Assembly: GCF_009766105.1 (NCBI RefSeq)
Contig: NZ_LMUH01000025.1
Location: 377,190-441,189 of the forward strand
Direction of reading: 5' to 3'
DNA: 64,000 nt
From: Granulicella sp. S156
GTDB lineage: Bacteria; Acidobacteriota; Terriglobia; Terriglobales; Acidobacteriaceae
Of the stretch, positions 46,679 to 54,994 are shown in pieces. A program made the translations under genes and the position numbers. Numbering within the stretch: position 1 is the stretch's first letter; every line of letters starts with the position of its first letter. The notes under the pieces were generated by a model, which saw nothing but the letters and a program-made list of their open reading frames with translations, was not told where the DNA came from and did no database searches.

Positions 46679-46885
46679 CTACCTCACACCCCGGGTTCGA
46701 TTCGAAACCTTCCTGCCGAAGCTATAACTCCATACAAGTACGGCAAGCGGTAAAGCCAGGGCAACCCAAGACAGTTCATCCCACACGCCATCTCCAAAAA
46801 GCGCCGAAAGCAGTCCCCCCAACGTGATACCGGCGATGACGATCGCCGGTCCATAGACTTTGCGAAACGGAAAGGGCTGACTCAT
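46679..46885 (-). CDS. Small membrane protein of the PepSY operon
   Basis: The 68-residue protein has two predicted helices (about residues 13-33 and 38-58) and a basic tail (GRKVSNRTRGVR). Its ATG overlaps the PepSY gene stop (ATGA at 46882-46885), so it is co-translated. Similar small proteins often follow PepSY-type genes in iron-acquisition operons, but no function is known. Confidence 0.6.
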   Translation of the reverse strand: MSQPFPFRKVYGPAIVIAGITLGGLLSALFGDGVWDELSWVALALPLAVLVWSYSFGRKVSNRTRGVR

Positions 46886-48042
46886 CGCGCCAGAACTCCT
46901 ACCTGCTGTTCTTCCAGACTCACAAGCCGGTCCAGTTCTTTCTCGACCGGGGTTCTGCGGCGGGAGAGCCAAAGGTATACGCCACTCACCAGCACAACGA
47001 TCAGTGCCAGGTCAAAGAGCGCCCAGATGACCTTGAGCGGCAGTCCGCCGTAGTCTCCGAAGTGGAGAGGCCGTGAGACCTCCAGAGCGCGCAGATACCA
47101 GGGCAAACCATGGGAGACAGTCAAGGCGCCGGTCTCTACATCGACCAGCGCTGGCGTAAAGAGCCGTGAGGTTACAGGGGTCTTCCCTTTGCTCCAGACG
47201 ATGTAATGCCGAGGACTGCCCAAGACCTCATTGGGAAAGAGCACAGAATTGCGTTCAGACTGCGGCAAAGCAGCGGAGACCTGCGCGACCGCAGCATCAA
47301 TCGACCCGAAGTGCGCCGGCACGGGCTTGCCATGGTACGGAGCGAGAATCTGCGGCAGGGTCTGGGCACGCCAAAGCCCGAAGAGAGGTTCCGATATAGC
47401 ATTCATCACTCCTGTCGCACCAACTACCAGCGCCCAGGTGAGAGTGACGATTCCGAGCAGATTATGCAGATCGAACCAGCGTGTTCTCGGCGCAGCTTCG
47501 CCACGATAGGTACCGAAGCGCAGACGCCGCATAAACGGACCGTAGACCAAAACTCCCGAGATAAGTGAAACGATAAAAGACAATGCCATCACGCCCATCA
47601 CCAACTCGCCGGGAAGACCAAGAAACATTTCGCTGTGCAGGCGCAGGAGAAATTCGATCAGGTCGAAGCTATCCTTTGGAACTTCAAGCAGCCGCCCGGT
47701 GTGCGCATCGAAGATGACCTGTCGAATCTCGCCAGGCTTTGGAGCGGCGGAGGGGCTCATGTTGACGAAGATGCGCGGTTCATCATCATCCCAGAACAGC
47801 CCAAAGGGATGAAGCGACGGAAATTTGGCCTGTGCCTCAACGACCATTCGATCGAGACTCGCAGCAGGCTCTCCGGCGAGTGCCGGCGAGGGTGCAACGT
47901 GTGGTGCAAGAACCGTCTCCAGTTCATCCGAGAAGACGAGCGGCAAGCCTGTGACACACGCCATCAGCAGGAACGCCGTGCAGAGGAGGCTCGTCCATTT
48001 ATGGATGCGGTACCACGTACGTACTTTTTGAGCGGTCAGCAT
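46882..48042 (-). CDS. PepSY-associated membrane protein (siderophore-iron reductase-like)
   Basis: This inner-membrane protein of about 386 residues has four helices: residues about 18-40 (SLLCTAFLLMACVTGLPLV), two in the middle (GELVMGVMALSFIVSLISG, LLGIVTLTWALVVGATG) and one near the C-terminus (VIWALFDLALIVVLVSGVYLWL). Between them lie periplasmic PepSY domains. Proteins of this type accompany siderophore receptors and are thought to reduce ferric siderophores or help iron release. The start ATG 48042 has AGGAG at the right distance, six bases upstream. It follows the receptor gene by 54 bases. Confidence 0.88.
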   Translation of the reverse strand: MLTAQKVRTWYRIHKWTSLLCTAFLLMACVTGLPLVFSDELETVLAPHVAPSPALAGEPAASLDRMVVEAQAKFPSLHPFGLFWDDDEPRIFVNMSPSAAPKPGEIRQVIFDAHTGRLLEVPKDSFDLIEFLLRLHSEMFLGLPGELVMGVMALSFIVSLISGVLVYGPFMRRLRFGTYRGEAAPRTRWFDLHNLLGIVTLTWALVVGATGVMNAISEPLFGLWRAQTLPQILAPYHGKPVPAHFGSIDAAVAQVSAALPQSERNSVLFPNEVLGSPRHYIVWSKGKTPVTSRLFTPALVDVETGALTVSHGLPWYLRALEVSRPLHFGDYGGLPLKVIWALFDLALIVVLVSGVYLWLSRRRTPVEKELDRLVSLEEQQVGVLAR

Positions 48043-48096
48043 CTTCATCTCCTTAACCCTTGAAATCGACCTTGCCGAGAATGCTGTGTGGTCTGT

Positions 48097-50475
48097 CTAC
48101 CATTGGTAGTTCACCTTGGCGAAGATGGATCTGGTTTGCCCATAGACGCAGCGGCTGGTGTTCTCGCAAGTTGCGATGTATCTCGTGCCAACCAGATTGG
48201 TAACATTTCCCGAGATATTCCAGTGTTCCAGCGAGTAATGCGCCGCGAGATCGACGAGCGTGTTCTTCGGGACACCGAGCGTGTTATACGTATCTCCCCA
48301 CCTGTAGCCTGTGAAACGAACGCCTCCGCCGAAACCGACATTGTTCCAACGTCCGCCATGCACCGTCTTATCAAGCCATCCGTTGGCGAGGTTGCGTGGA
48401 ACATTGATCGGCGCTTTTCCCAGATCGAGGTCATTACTCTTCGTGACCTCAGGGCTCTGATAGCTGTAAGACGCCGTTGCGTCTATCCCACCCGGCAGGC
48501 TGATCTTCGATTCGAGCTCAAGACCACGCACTCGAATCTCTCCCGTTTGAACGCTGAAGTTCGGGTGGTTCGGATCGATGGTGGTTACATTCTGCTCAGT
48601 GAGGTTGTAGGCGGCGATGGTAAATAGAGCGTTCAGCCTGGTCGGCTTGTACTTCATACCTGCTTCAAACTGCTGTGACGTGGTCGGCTTGAAACTTGCG
48701 CCATCGAAGGAGAGGCCATGACTCGGCAGAAACGATGTGGTGTAGCTGAAGTAAGGCACAAGGCTTTCAGCGATGTCATAGGTGACACCCGTGCGGCCGG
48801 TGAAGTGACTCGGTAACTGGGACGTGTAGGTATCTTCGATACGATCTTGTTCGAAGACGCGCGCCCAGTCTTCACGGCCGTTCAAGGTAACGCCCAGGCG
48901 TTTCCATCGCAACTGATCCTGCAGATATACACTCGTTTGCTTCACGCCGTCCGCGGTACTGTAATCCGGAACTGGAATCACAAAGGTCTGGCGATAGTCC
49001 GGCTGGAGCACATCCAATGGGACTGAATCGGAACCATCATTCTCCTGCCAGGTGTCATTCGACTGCAGGTAGTTGAAGCCGCCAAGCAATGTCTGCCGCA
49101 ACGAACCTCGATGCATGCTCCACTCAAGGTGGCTATCACTGACAAAGTTATTGAGTTGAGCCTGCGCACCAAACACATACCGGTCCAACGTGTGCCCATC
49201 AGCTTCAAAGCCGGCCCCCATCAGAGTCTTGTACAGGAGGCCGGAGTGATTGAAGCGCGCATTGATCTGCGCTTGAACACTATCGCTGAAGAGATGATCC
49301 AGGATCAGGCCTTCCGCATGCTCCGTCCGGCGGTACTGGTCATAACCGAGGTCTCCGGTAAACAAGCTGCGCGACAGGTAGCCGAAGGAGGCGTCCGAGA
49401 GCGTACCGACCGCTGGCAGGTACTGCAATGTCCAGCCGCTATCGGTAAGCGATTGATGCGTGAGCAGCGTCAACGAAGTCTTCTCCGTGGGCTGCCACGT
49501 CAGAGCAGGTGCGAGATAGAATCCATGATCGTTGACATGATCTACCTGCGTTCCTCCACCGCGCGCAAATCCGTTTACCCGATAGAGCAACTTGTTCGCC
49601 GCCCCCACAGCCCCACCAAAGTCGCCGAAGCCTTCAATCCTCCCGAAGCTGCCGGACTCCAGCCCAATGGAATAGAGCGGCTCAACATGAGGACGTTTAC
49701 TGATGACATTAATGACTCCACCGGGTGACGTAGCTCCGTAGGAAGTGGACGAGGGACCACGCAGTATCTCGACCCGTTCGGCGGCCGAGGTCTCGAGTTT
49801 AGGAGAGAGCAGAGTGTAGTACGTATATGTCGAAAGCCCATCCAGCAGAGGAGCCGTATCTGTAAAGCCTCGCACCACATACCAGTCGATGCGCTGGTCT
49901 GCGCCGCCATACGCTTCGCCATTGATTCCGGCGCTATAGCGCAATGCCGCACCAACACTCTCCACATTTTGTGCCGTCAACTGATCCTGTGTGACGACGG
50001 AGATGGCCTGAGGCGTTTCCAGCAGCGGGGTTTGCGTCTTCGTTCCTACAGAACTCTCGGCAGCCACATACCCGATGGAAGCGCTGACAGTCACGGTGCT
50101 GTTCGAAGATCCAACCGCAAGCGTGACGTCTCGTTGTACGTCCGAGGAATCAAACACGACACGCTGCCGGCTCGTGGCAAAGCCCTCTGCTACAACTTCA
50201 AGAACATACGCACCAGGGACAAGTTGCAAGGCATAGGTGCCGGTTGCATCGGTCTGCGCTGCTCTGCTGTAAGCCCCACAAGTGACCTTTACGGTTGCGG
50301 AGGGCACTCTCGCGCCTGAGGCATCAACGACACTGCCTGTTAATGTGTGCGCTGGACGATCAGACTGTACGGTGCATCCGTCGCCCGGTACGGGAGGTGC
50401 GGCGTGTTCTGCCAACATCCATGAAGCAGACAGCAAAACAAACGCGGGGACGGATCGAGCCAACCAAAAGAACAT
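48097..50475 (-). CDS. TonB-dependent siderophore-type receptor with Oar-like N-terminal domain
   Basis: The outer-membrane receptor has about 792 residues. After the signal peptide it carries a carboxypeptidase-regulatory domain (LTGSVVDASGARVPSATV) in place of the usual signalling domain. A FhuA/FecA-type plug (LLETPQAISVVTQDQLTAQNV, ILRGPSSTSYGATSPGGVIN) and barrel follow, ending AKVNYQW. The TPQAISVV and SPGGVINVISKRP motifs point to ferric siderophores. The start is uncertain: ATG 50475 has AAAGG 10 bases upstream; ATG 50484 and TTG 50493 are also possible. It stands second in a leftward operon. Confidence 0.9.
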   Translation of the reverse strand: MFFWLARSVPAFVLLSASWMLAEHAAPPVPGDGCTVQSDRPAHTLTGSVVDASGARVPSATVKVTCGAYSRAAQTDATGTYALQLVPGAYVLEVVAEGFATSRQRVVFDSSDVQRDVTLAVGSSNSTVTVSASIGYVAAESSVGTKTQTPLLETPQAISVVTQDQLTAQNVESVGAALRYSAGINGEAYGGADQRIDWYVVRGFTDTAPLLDGLSTYTYYTLLSPKLETSAAERVEILRGPSSTSYGATSPGGVINVISKRPHVEPLYSIGLESGSFGRIEGFGDFGGAVGAANKLLYRVNGFARGGGTQVDHVNDHGFYLAPALTWQPTEKTSLTLLTHQSLTDSGWTLQYLPAVGTLSDASFGYLSRSLFTGDLGYDQYRRTEHAEGLILDHLFSDSVQAQINARFNHSGLLYKTLMGAGFEADGHTLDRYVFGAQAQLNNFVSDSHLEWSMHRGSLRQTLLGGFNYLQSNDTWQENDGSDSVPLDVLQPDYRQTFVIPVPDYSTADGVKQTSVYLQDQLRWKRLGVTLNGREDWARVFEQDRIEDTYTSQLPSHFTGRTGVTYDIAESLVPYFSYTTSFLPSHGLSFDGASFKPTTSQQFEAGMKYKPTRLNALFTIAAYNLTEQNVTTIDPNHPNFSVQTGEIRVRGLELESKISLPGGIDATASYSYQSPEVTKSNDLDLGKAPINVPRNLANGWLDKTVHGGRWNNVGFGGGVRFTGYRWGDTYNTLGVPKNTLVDLAAHYSLEHWNISGNVTNLVGTRYIATCENTSRCVYGQTRSIFAKVNYQW

Positions 50476-50610
50476 TGCGAACATACCTTTCAAATGCAGC
50501 CTTGGAGAGGGTCACGCGCACCTCATGCTTGAGGCATTCCTCGGAGCTGTTGTTTATGGCCTTCTGCGGCGCCTCACTAAGAGACACCGCATGAAACTCG
50601 CTCACTGAAG

Positions 50611-53600
50611 TTAGAAGTGGAGCTTGAGCGCGACCTGCAACGAACGCGGCCCACCAGTCTGATAGAGCGGGTTCAATCCACCTAGCTGCGAACGCTCCAT
50701 GTTGTAGGCATAGCCGAAGGTAGTCGGCGAGGTGAGTTGGTTGTAGATGTTTCCGAAGATCGCGTGATTGAACAGGTTGAAGGCTTCCGCACGAAAACTG
50801 AGCCCCCTCCCTTCTCGAATAGGAAATTCACGTCGAATCGCAGCATCGGCTTGCACGGCATCAAAGCCGCGGGCTGAGTTCCTTCCCGCGTTTCCCTCCG
50901 TTGCCGGCAGATTGGATGGATCGCAATTCAACATGAAGGCCGCACAGTTGATGACACGCCCTCCCGGTGCGGCCGCATCGTGAAGATAGAGAGGAGCTCC
51001 AGGGATACGATTCGGGTGATAGTTAATCTGTGCGCCAGTCTTCGCGTCGATGCCGGAGTTGCCTATGATATCCAGAGGCAGCGCAGAACGTGCCGATAGA
51101 CGCAGGTCGGCGGACCAGTGGTTCAATGCAGCTCCGAGAAATTGATTCTGCACATGACCAGGCAGGTCATACGTAAGAGCCGCTTGCAGGTTATGCCGGA
51201 TGTCGTAGTCCGAGTCCGCGCGCAGTTGCTCATACACATAGAAGTTGCTCGAAACATCGTCCAGGGCATGCGACCAGGTGTAGGACACCAGCGCCTGCAG
51301 TCCATGCGAAAGCCTGCGCTGAAACTGCGCCTGCAACGCGTTATAGTCCGATGACGCACCGTTCGTCGTCAGGTAGATCCCAAAACCATTACTGAACGCC
51401 GCATTGCCAAATAGCTGTGGCTCGAAGACCTTCTGCAGCGTAAGTTGCCGCCCTGCGGAGGCGACATAGCTGAGAGTGAACGTCTGCCGTTCTCCCAGAG
51501 CCTGCTCCAACGAGGCGTTCCACTGAATGGAGTACGGCGTTTTGAGATGTGGATCGGAGGCCATGACCGTGTTTGAGTAAGGTGCCGCAACCGAAGGCGC
51601 GCCAACGCTATCCACTTGCGCCTGCGTTAGAGGAAAGGCACCCTCGAAGTCGCCCTCTGAGGAGAAGCCCGGACCGTTGTATCCATACGACCCTGTAGCG
51701 CTGCCGGTGTCGTAAAAGAGTCCTCCGCCGAGGCGAATGACTGTCTCGCATCCAGGCGTCTGGTTTGCCTGATAGGCCAGGCCGACACGTGGAGCGAAGT
51801 TGGTGTAGCGCGTCTGCCACAAAGACGCATTCTGCGGGGCAAGCTGCATCGTAGACAGATCCGACGTTGTGATGCCGTAGGGGTTGTTGCCTCGTGCATC
51901 GCGTGGCGCAGGATTCAGGTCCCAACGCAAACCGAGTGAGACGTTCAGCTTCGGATTTACCTTCCACTCATCCTGCGCGAAGAGCGAGAGGTTTTGATAC
52001 ACAGGCTTCATGGGCACCTTGTATTCGGTGACCGAAGAGCTCACATCCTCGGTCTCCAGAGTCGTCTGGTCGTATACATAGCCGAACTCATAAGTAGAAG
52101 GCAGCGTCTCAGTCGTGACAAGACGCCGATAGTCCACACCAAACTTGAGGTTGTGCCTGCCTAGAGAGGCGTTGAAGGTATCAACAACGTTGATCTGGCG
52201 TTGATTCGTGGATTGCGGCTGATAGGCGACGTGAGCACGTGTCTCAAAAAACAGCGTGAAGATAAACCAGTCGGAGTTCAGGTCCGTCATCCCCGGAAGC
52301 CCACCGAGATTGAGAGGTACGGCTCCTCCAAAGTTCGTGAACTGGTATTGCTGCGCCTGATTGTTTGCAGTGAGGTTGAAACGAAGCTGGTTGCTGAATC
52401 GTGAGCCGAAGAGATTGTTCGCGCCCAGCGTAATGCCCTTCACCTTCCCTTCGAGAGGCGTCAGGATCGAGGGGTTATCGGAGTATCGACTGCCGAAAGA
52501 CGATGGCGAGTAATAGGCTCTGCCAAAGACGCTGAATCGATCATTGATGACGTGGTCCACGCGCAAGCTGGAGCTATTGATGGAGCCGGGATCCGAGTAG
52601 CTGCCAATAAAGCTGGCAAGGCCATCGCCGTAGTCTGTGCCGTTGGCGCTCGGCAAAGGAAAGGCGTTGAGCACCTGGCTATATCCTGCAGCGGCATTCT
52701 GCCGAACCGACACCGTTGGCACTGCATACGTCTGCGCAGCCTGCGGCGACTGCACACGCAGCCCCTCGTATGAGAAGAAAACGAAGGTCTTGTCCCGGCC
52801 GTCATAGAGTTTGGGAAGAAACAGGCGGCCACCAAAGGTTCCGCCAAAGTCGTTCTGATGCATCGCCTGCCGGGGAGTGCCGTAGTAGTTGTTGAACCAG
52901 TCGTTCGCATCCATCGCCCCGTTGCGCAGATAGTCGAACGCTGACCCATGCCACACGTTTGTACCGGCGCGCGTATTGAACGAGAACTGACCGCCCGGCG
53001 TGCGTCCATACTCCGCGGAGTACGTCGAGGTTGTCGCACGAAACTCCTCAAGGGCATCCACGGAGATAAGGCTCTGCGTGGTACCGAGTGCTGTTTCAGC
53101 GGGCGTCGCGCCGGAGAACCCGCCACCCCAGACAACTGCGCCACCATAGCCGTTGGCTGCTCCAGTATTGGCGCTCACGCCATCAATCAGGAAGTAGTTC
53201 GCCTCGGTCCGCTGCCCATTGACCACAATCTCGCCGCTTGAGCCTTCTCCAAATGCCGATGGAACAATGCTGACCCCAGGGACGAGCGTCAGCAGCGACT
53301 GAAAGGATCGCCCATTGAGCGGCATGTTTTCGACAAACTGACGGTCGATCACCGTGCTGACGGTAGCGTCCGTGGTGTTGATATGGATGCCGCTGCCATC
53401 CACGTTAACCGCCTGCGAGACCGCACCCGGATGCAGAACGTAGTCGAGCGAGACCTTGCCTGCGACTTCCACCACAAGGTTTTGCACCCTCTCTGTCTCA
53501 AATCCGGAAGCAGAGATCGTCACCGTATAGTGGCCCGGCCTAACCGCCGGAGCGTTATATAGACCAGCCCCATTCGTCTTCGCGTGCAGGGTCTCCTGCG

Positions 53601-53760
53601 TCTGCTGATTGACGATCTCGACACTAGCCCCAGGGATTACAGCCCTGGCAGGATCAGATACGAGACCGCTCACTTGAGCAGTTTGTGCAATCAGAGGAGT
53701 TGCGATTCCAAAAACAAGGGGAAAAACAGCAAGAACGCACGAACGCAGACGGTAGAACAT
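50611..53760 (-). CDS. TonB-dependent receptor, Oar-like, first gene of the metal-uptake operon
   Basis: The receptor has about 1049 residues with a signal peptide (LAVFPLVFGIATPLIAQ), a regulatory-like domain (VSGLVSDPARAVIPGASV), a plug (VENMPLNGRSFQSLLTLVPG, VVNGQRTEANYFLIDG) and a barrel ending LQVALKLHF. AAAGG lies 7 bases before ATG 53760. It is read leftward toward the siderophore receptor gene (gap 135 bases) and is divergent from an AraC gene, so it probably shares that regulation. Whether it carries iron complexes or a different ligand is open. Confidence 0.92.
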   Translation of the reverse strand: MFYRLRSCVLAVFPLVFGIATPLIAQTAQVSGLVSDPARAVIPGASVEIVNQQTQETLHAKTNGAGLYNAPAVRPGHYTVTISASGFETERVQNLVVEVAGKVSLDYVLHPGAVSQAVNVDGSGIHINTTDATVSTVIDRQFVENMPLNGRSFQSLLTLVPGVSIVPSAFGEGSSGEIVVNGQRTEANYFLIDGVSANTGAANGYGGAVVWGGGFSGATPAETALGTTQSLISVDALEEFRATTSTYSAEYGRTPGGQFSFNTRAGTNVWHGSAFDYLRNGAMDANDWFNNYYGTPRQAMHQNDFGGTFGGRLFLPKLYDGRDKTFVFFSYEGLRVQSPQAAQTYAVPTVSVRQNAAAGYSQVLNAFPLPSANGTDYGDGLASFIGSYSDPGSINSSSLRVDHVINDRFSVFGRAYYSPSSFGSRYSDNPSILTPLEGKVKGITLGANNLFGSRFSNQLRFNLTANNQAQQYQFTNFGGAVPLNLGGLPGMTDLNSDWFIFTLFFETRAHVAYQPQSTNQRQINVVDTFNASLGRHNLKFGVDYRRLVTTETLPSTYEFGYVYDQTTLETEDVSSSVTEYKVPMKPVYQNLSLFAQDEWKVNPKLNVSLGLRWDLNPAPRDARGNNPYGITTSDLSTMQLAPQNASLWQTRYTNFAPRVGLAYQANQTPGCETVIRLGGGLFYDTGSATGSYGYNGPGFSSEGDFEGAFPLTQAQVDSVGAPSVAAPYSNTVMASDPHLKTPYSIQWNASLEQALGERQTFTLSYVASAGRQLTLQKVFEPQLFGNAAFSNGFGIYLTTNGASSDYNALQAQFQRRLSHGLQALVSYTWSHALDDVSSNFYVYEQLRADSDYDIRHNLQAALTYDLPGHVQNQFLGAALNHWSADLRLSARSALPLDIIGNSGIDAKTGAQINYHPNRIPGAPLYLHDAAAPGGRVINCAAFMLNCDPSNLPATEGNAGRNSARGFDAVQADAAIRREFPIREGRGLSFRAEAFNLFNHAIFGNIYNQLTSPTTFGYAYNMERSQLGGLNPLYQTGGPRSLQVALKLHF

Positions 53761-53984
53761 CGACACACCTTTCCAATACAGCCCAAGGTGTGGCGAGAGC
53801 GTCTATGATGGTAGACATTCGCCAGCCCTCGGGTTGTCGATCTCAGGCCCCTGCGGCGCTTCGCCAAAAAGACAGTCGCAGGGGTCAAAATTGAAATATA
53901 CGACTAATTCAGTCCTCGATTAGAATAACGGTTAAAGGTTCGGCATGCTCCGCGTAAGCCGCCACACCCTACTTCTAATCGGCC
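53761..53984. promoter_or_regulatory. Divergent promoter region with inverted repeats
   Basis: Two candidate sites are visible: GTCTA-N6-TAGAC at 53801-53816, and CGATTAGAA (53917-53925) with TTCTAATCG (53973-53981), whose right arm ends three bases before the AraC ATG. These could be operators for the AraC protein or a metal repressor. No clear -35/-10 pairs are seen. Confidence 0.4.
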
Positions 53985-54764
53985 ATGTCAGAACAATCTA
54001 CGGATCACATCTATCTGCAAAGCGTTCCGCGCCCGGTTGCCGCCATGGCAAAGAGCTATCCGGCGAACTATGCCGGCTATCTGCACAGCCATAAAAGAGC
54101 GCAGCTGCTTTATGCGGCCTCCGGCACCATGAAGGTCCTGTCCGACTGGGGCTGCTGGATTATTCCGCAGCAGCGAGCCGTCTGGATTCCGGCTGACTAT
54201 CCTCACCAGACCGGCAGCATCGGCCCTATGAAGATGCGGACTCTTTACATCCGCGCGGACGCCTGCCCACCCGCAGCACCTCGAGAACCCCGCATGCTCG
54301 CGGTCTCCGGACTGCTCAGGGAGTTGGTACTGCGCGCCACAAAGATGCCAATCGAATATGACGAGCAAGGGCACGACGGCAATCTCATCACAGCGCTATT
54401 GGGAGAGATCGACTGGACTCCTCTGCATCCCGTCAGTCTTCCCCCTTTGCGGGACACGCGATTGCGATCGATCGAAGCCGCTCTGATGAAAAGTCCTGGC
54501 GACACCCGAACGCTCGAAGAGTGGGCGAAACGCATCGGCAGCTCGGCACGCACGCTAAGCCGGCTCTTTCGGCAGGAAGCTCAAGTGTCTTTCCAGACAT
54601 GGCGAGAACAAGTCCGCACCTTCGCAGCGCTACCCCTATTGGCCGAAGGCCGCCCCCTTACAGAGATTGCCGATGCTCTGGGGTATGAGACAGCCTGGAG
54701 CTTCACGGCCATGTTTAAGCGCGTCACAGGGATACTGCCCAGCCGCTACTTTGATAACGCCTGA
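53985..54764 (+). CDS. AraC-family transcriptional regulator
   Basis: The 259-residue protein has an N-terminal cupin sensor (HSHKRAQLLYAASGTMKVLSD, IPQQRAVWIPADYPHQTG). A two-helix-turn-helix AraC domain (residues 160-259) follows, with LEEWAKRIGSSARTLSRLFRQEAQVSFQTW and TEIADALGYETAWSFTAMFKRVTGILPSRYF. It is divergent from the receptor operon, the arrangement used by AraC-type regulators of siderophore uptake, but its cupin could bind another ligand. No ribosome site is visible before ATG 53985. Confidence 0.92.
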   Translation: MSEQSTDHIYLQSVPRPVAAMAKSYPANYAGYLHSHKRAQLLYAASGTMKVLSDWGCWIIPQQRAVWIPADYPHQTGSIGPMKMRTLYIRADACPPAAPREPRMLAVSGLLRELVLRATKMPIEYDEQGHDGNLITALLGEIDWTPLHPVSLPPLRDTRLRSIEAALMKSPGDTRTLEEWAKRIGSSARTLSRLFRQEAQVSFQTWREQVRTFAALPLLAEGRPLTEIADALGYETAWSFTAMFKRVTGILPSRYFDNA

Positions 54765-54994
54765 CCATCTCCCGGATAACAACAATCCTCACTGGACACA
54801 AGATTGCTGATTACAATCAATTCCGCCCACCGGGTACAACGTGTTATTTTTACATGACGCAAAATAATACCCCCTCAAGAGTGGATCACAGCATCATCTC
54901 TTCCCCAAGTAACAACGATGTTTGATGTCTCCGATACGCCATTGCAGGATTACATCAGAACAAAATCCCCGAATTTGAACATTGGAGAAATATC

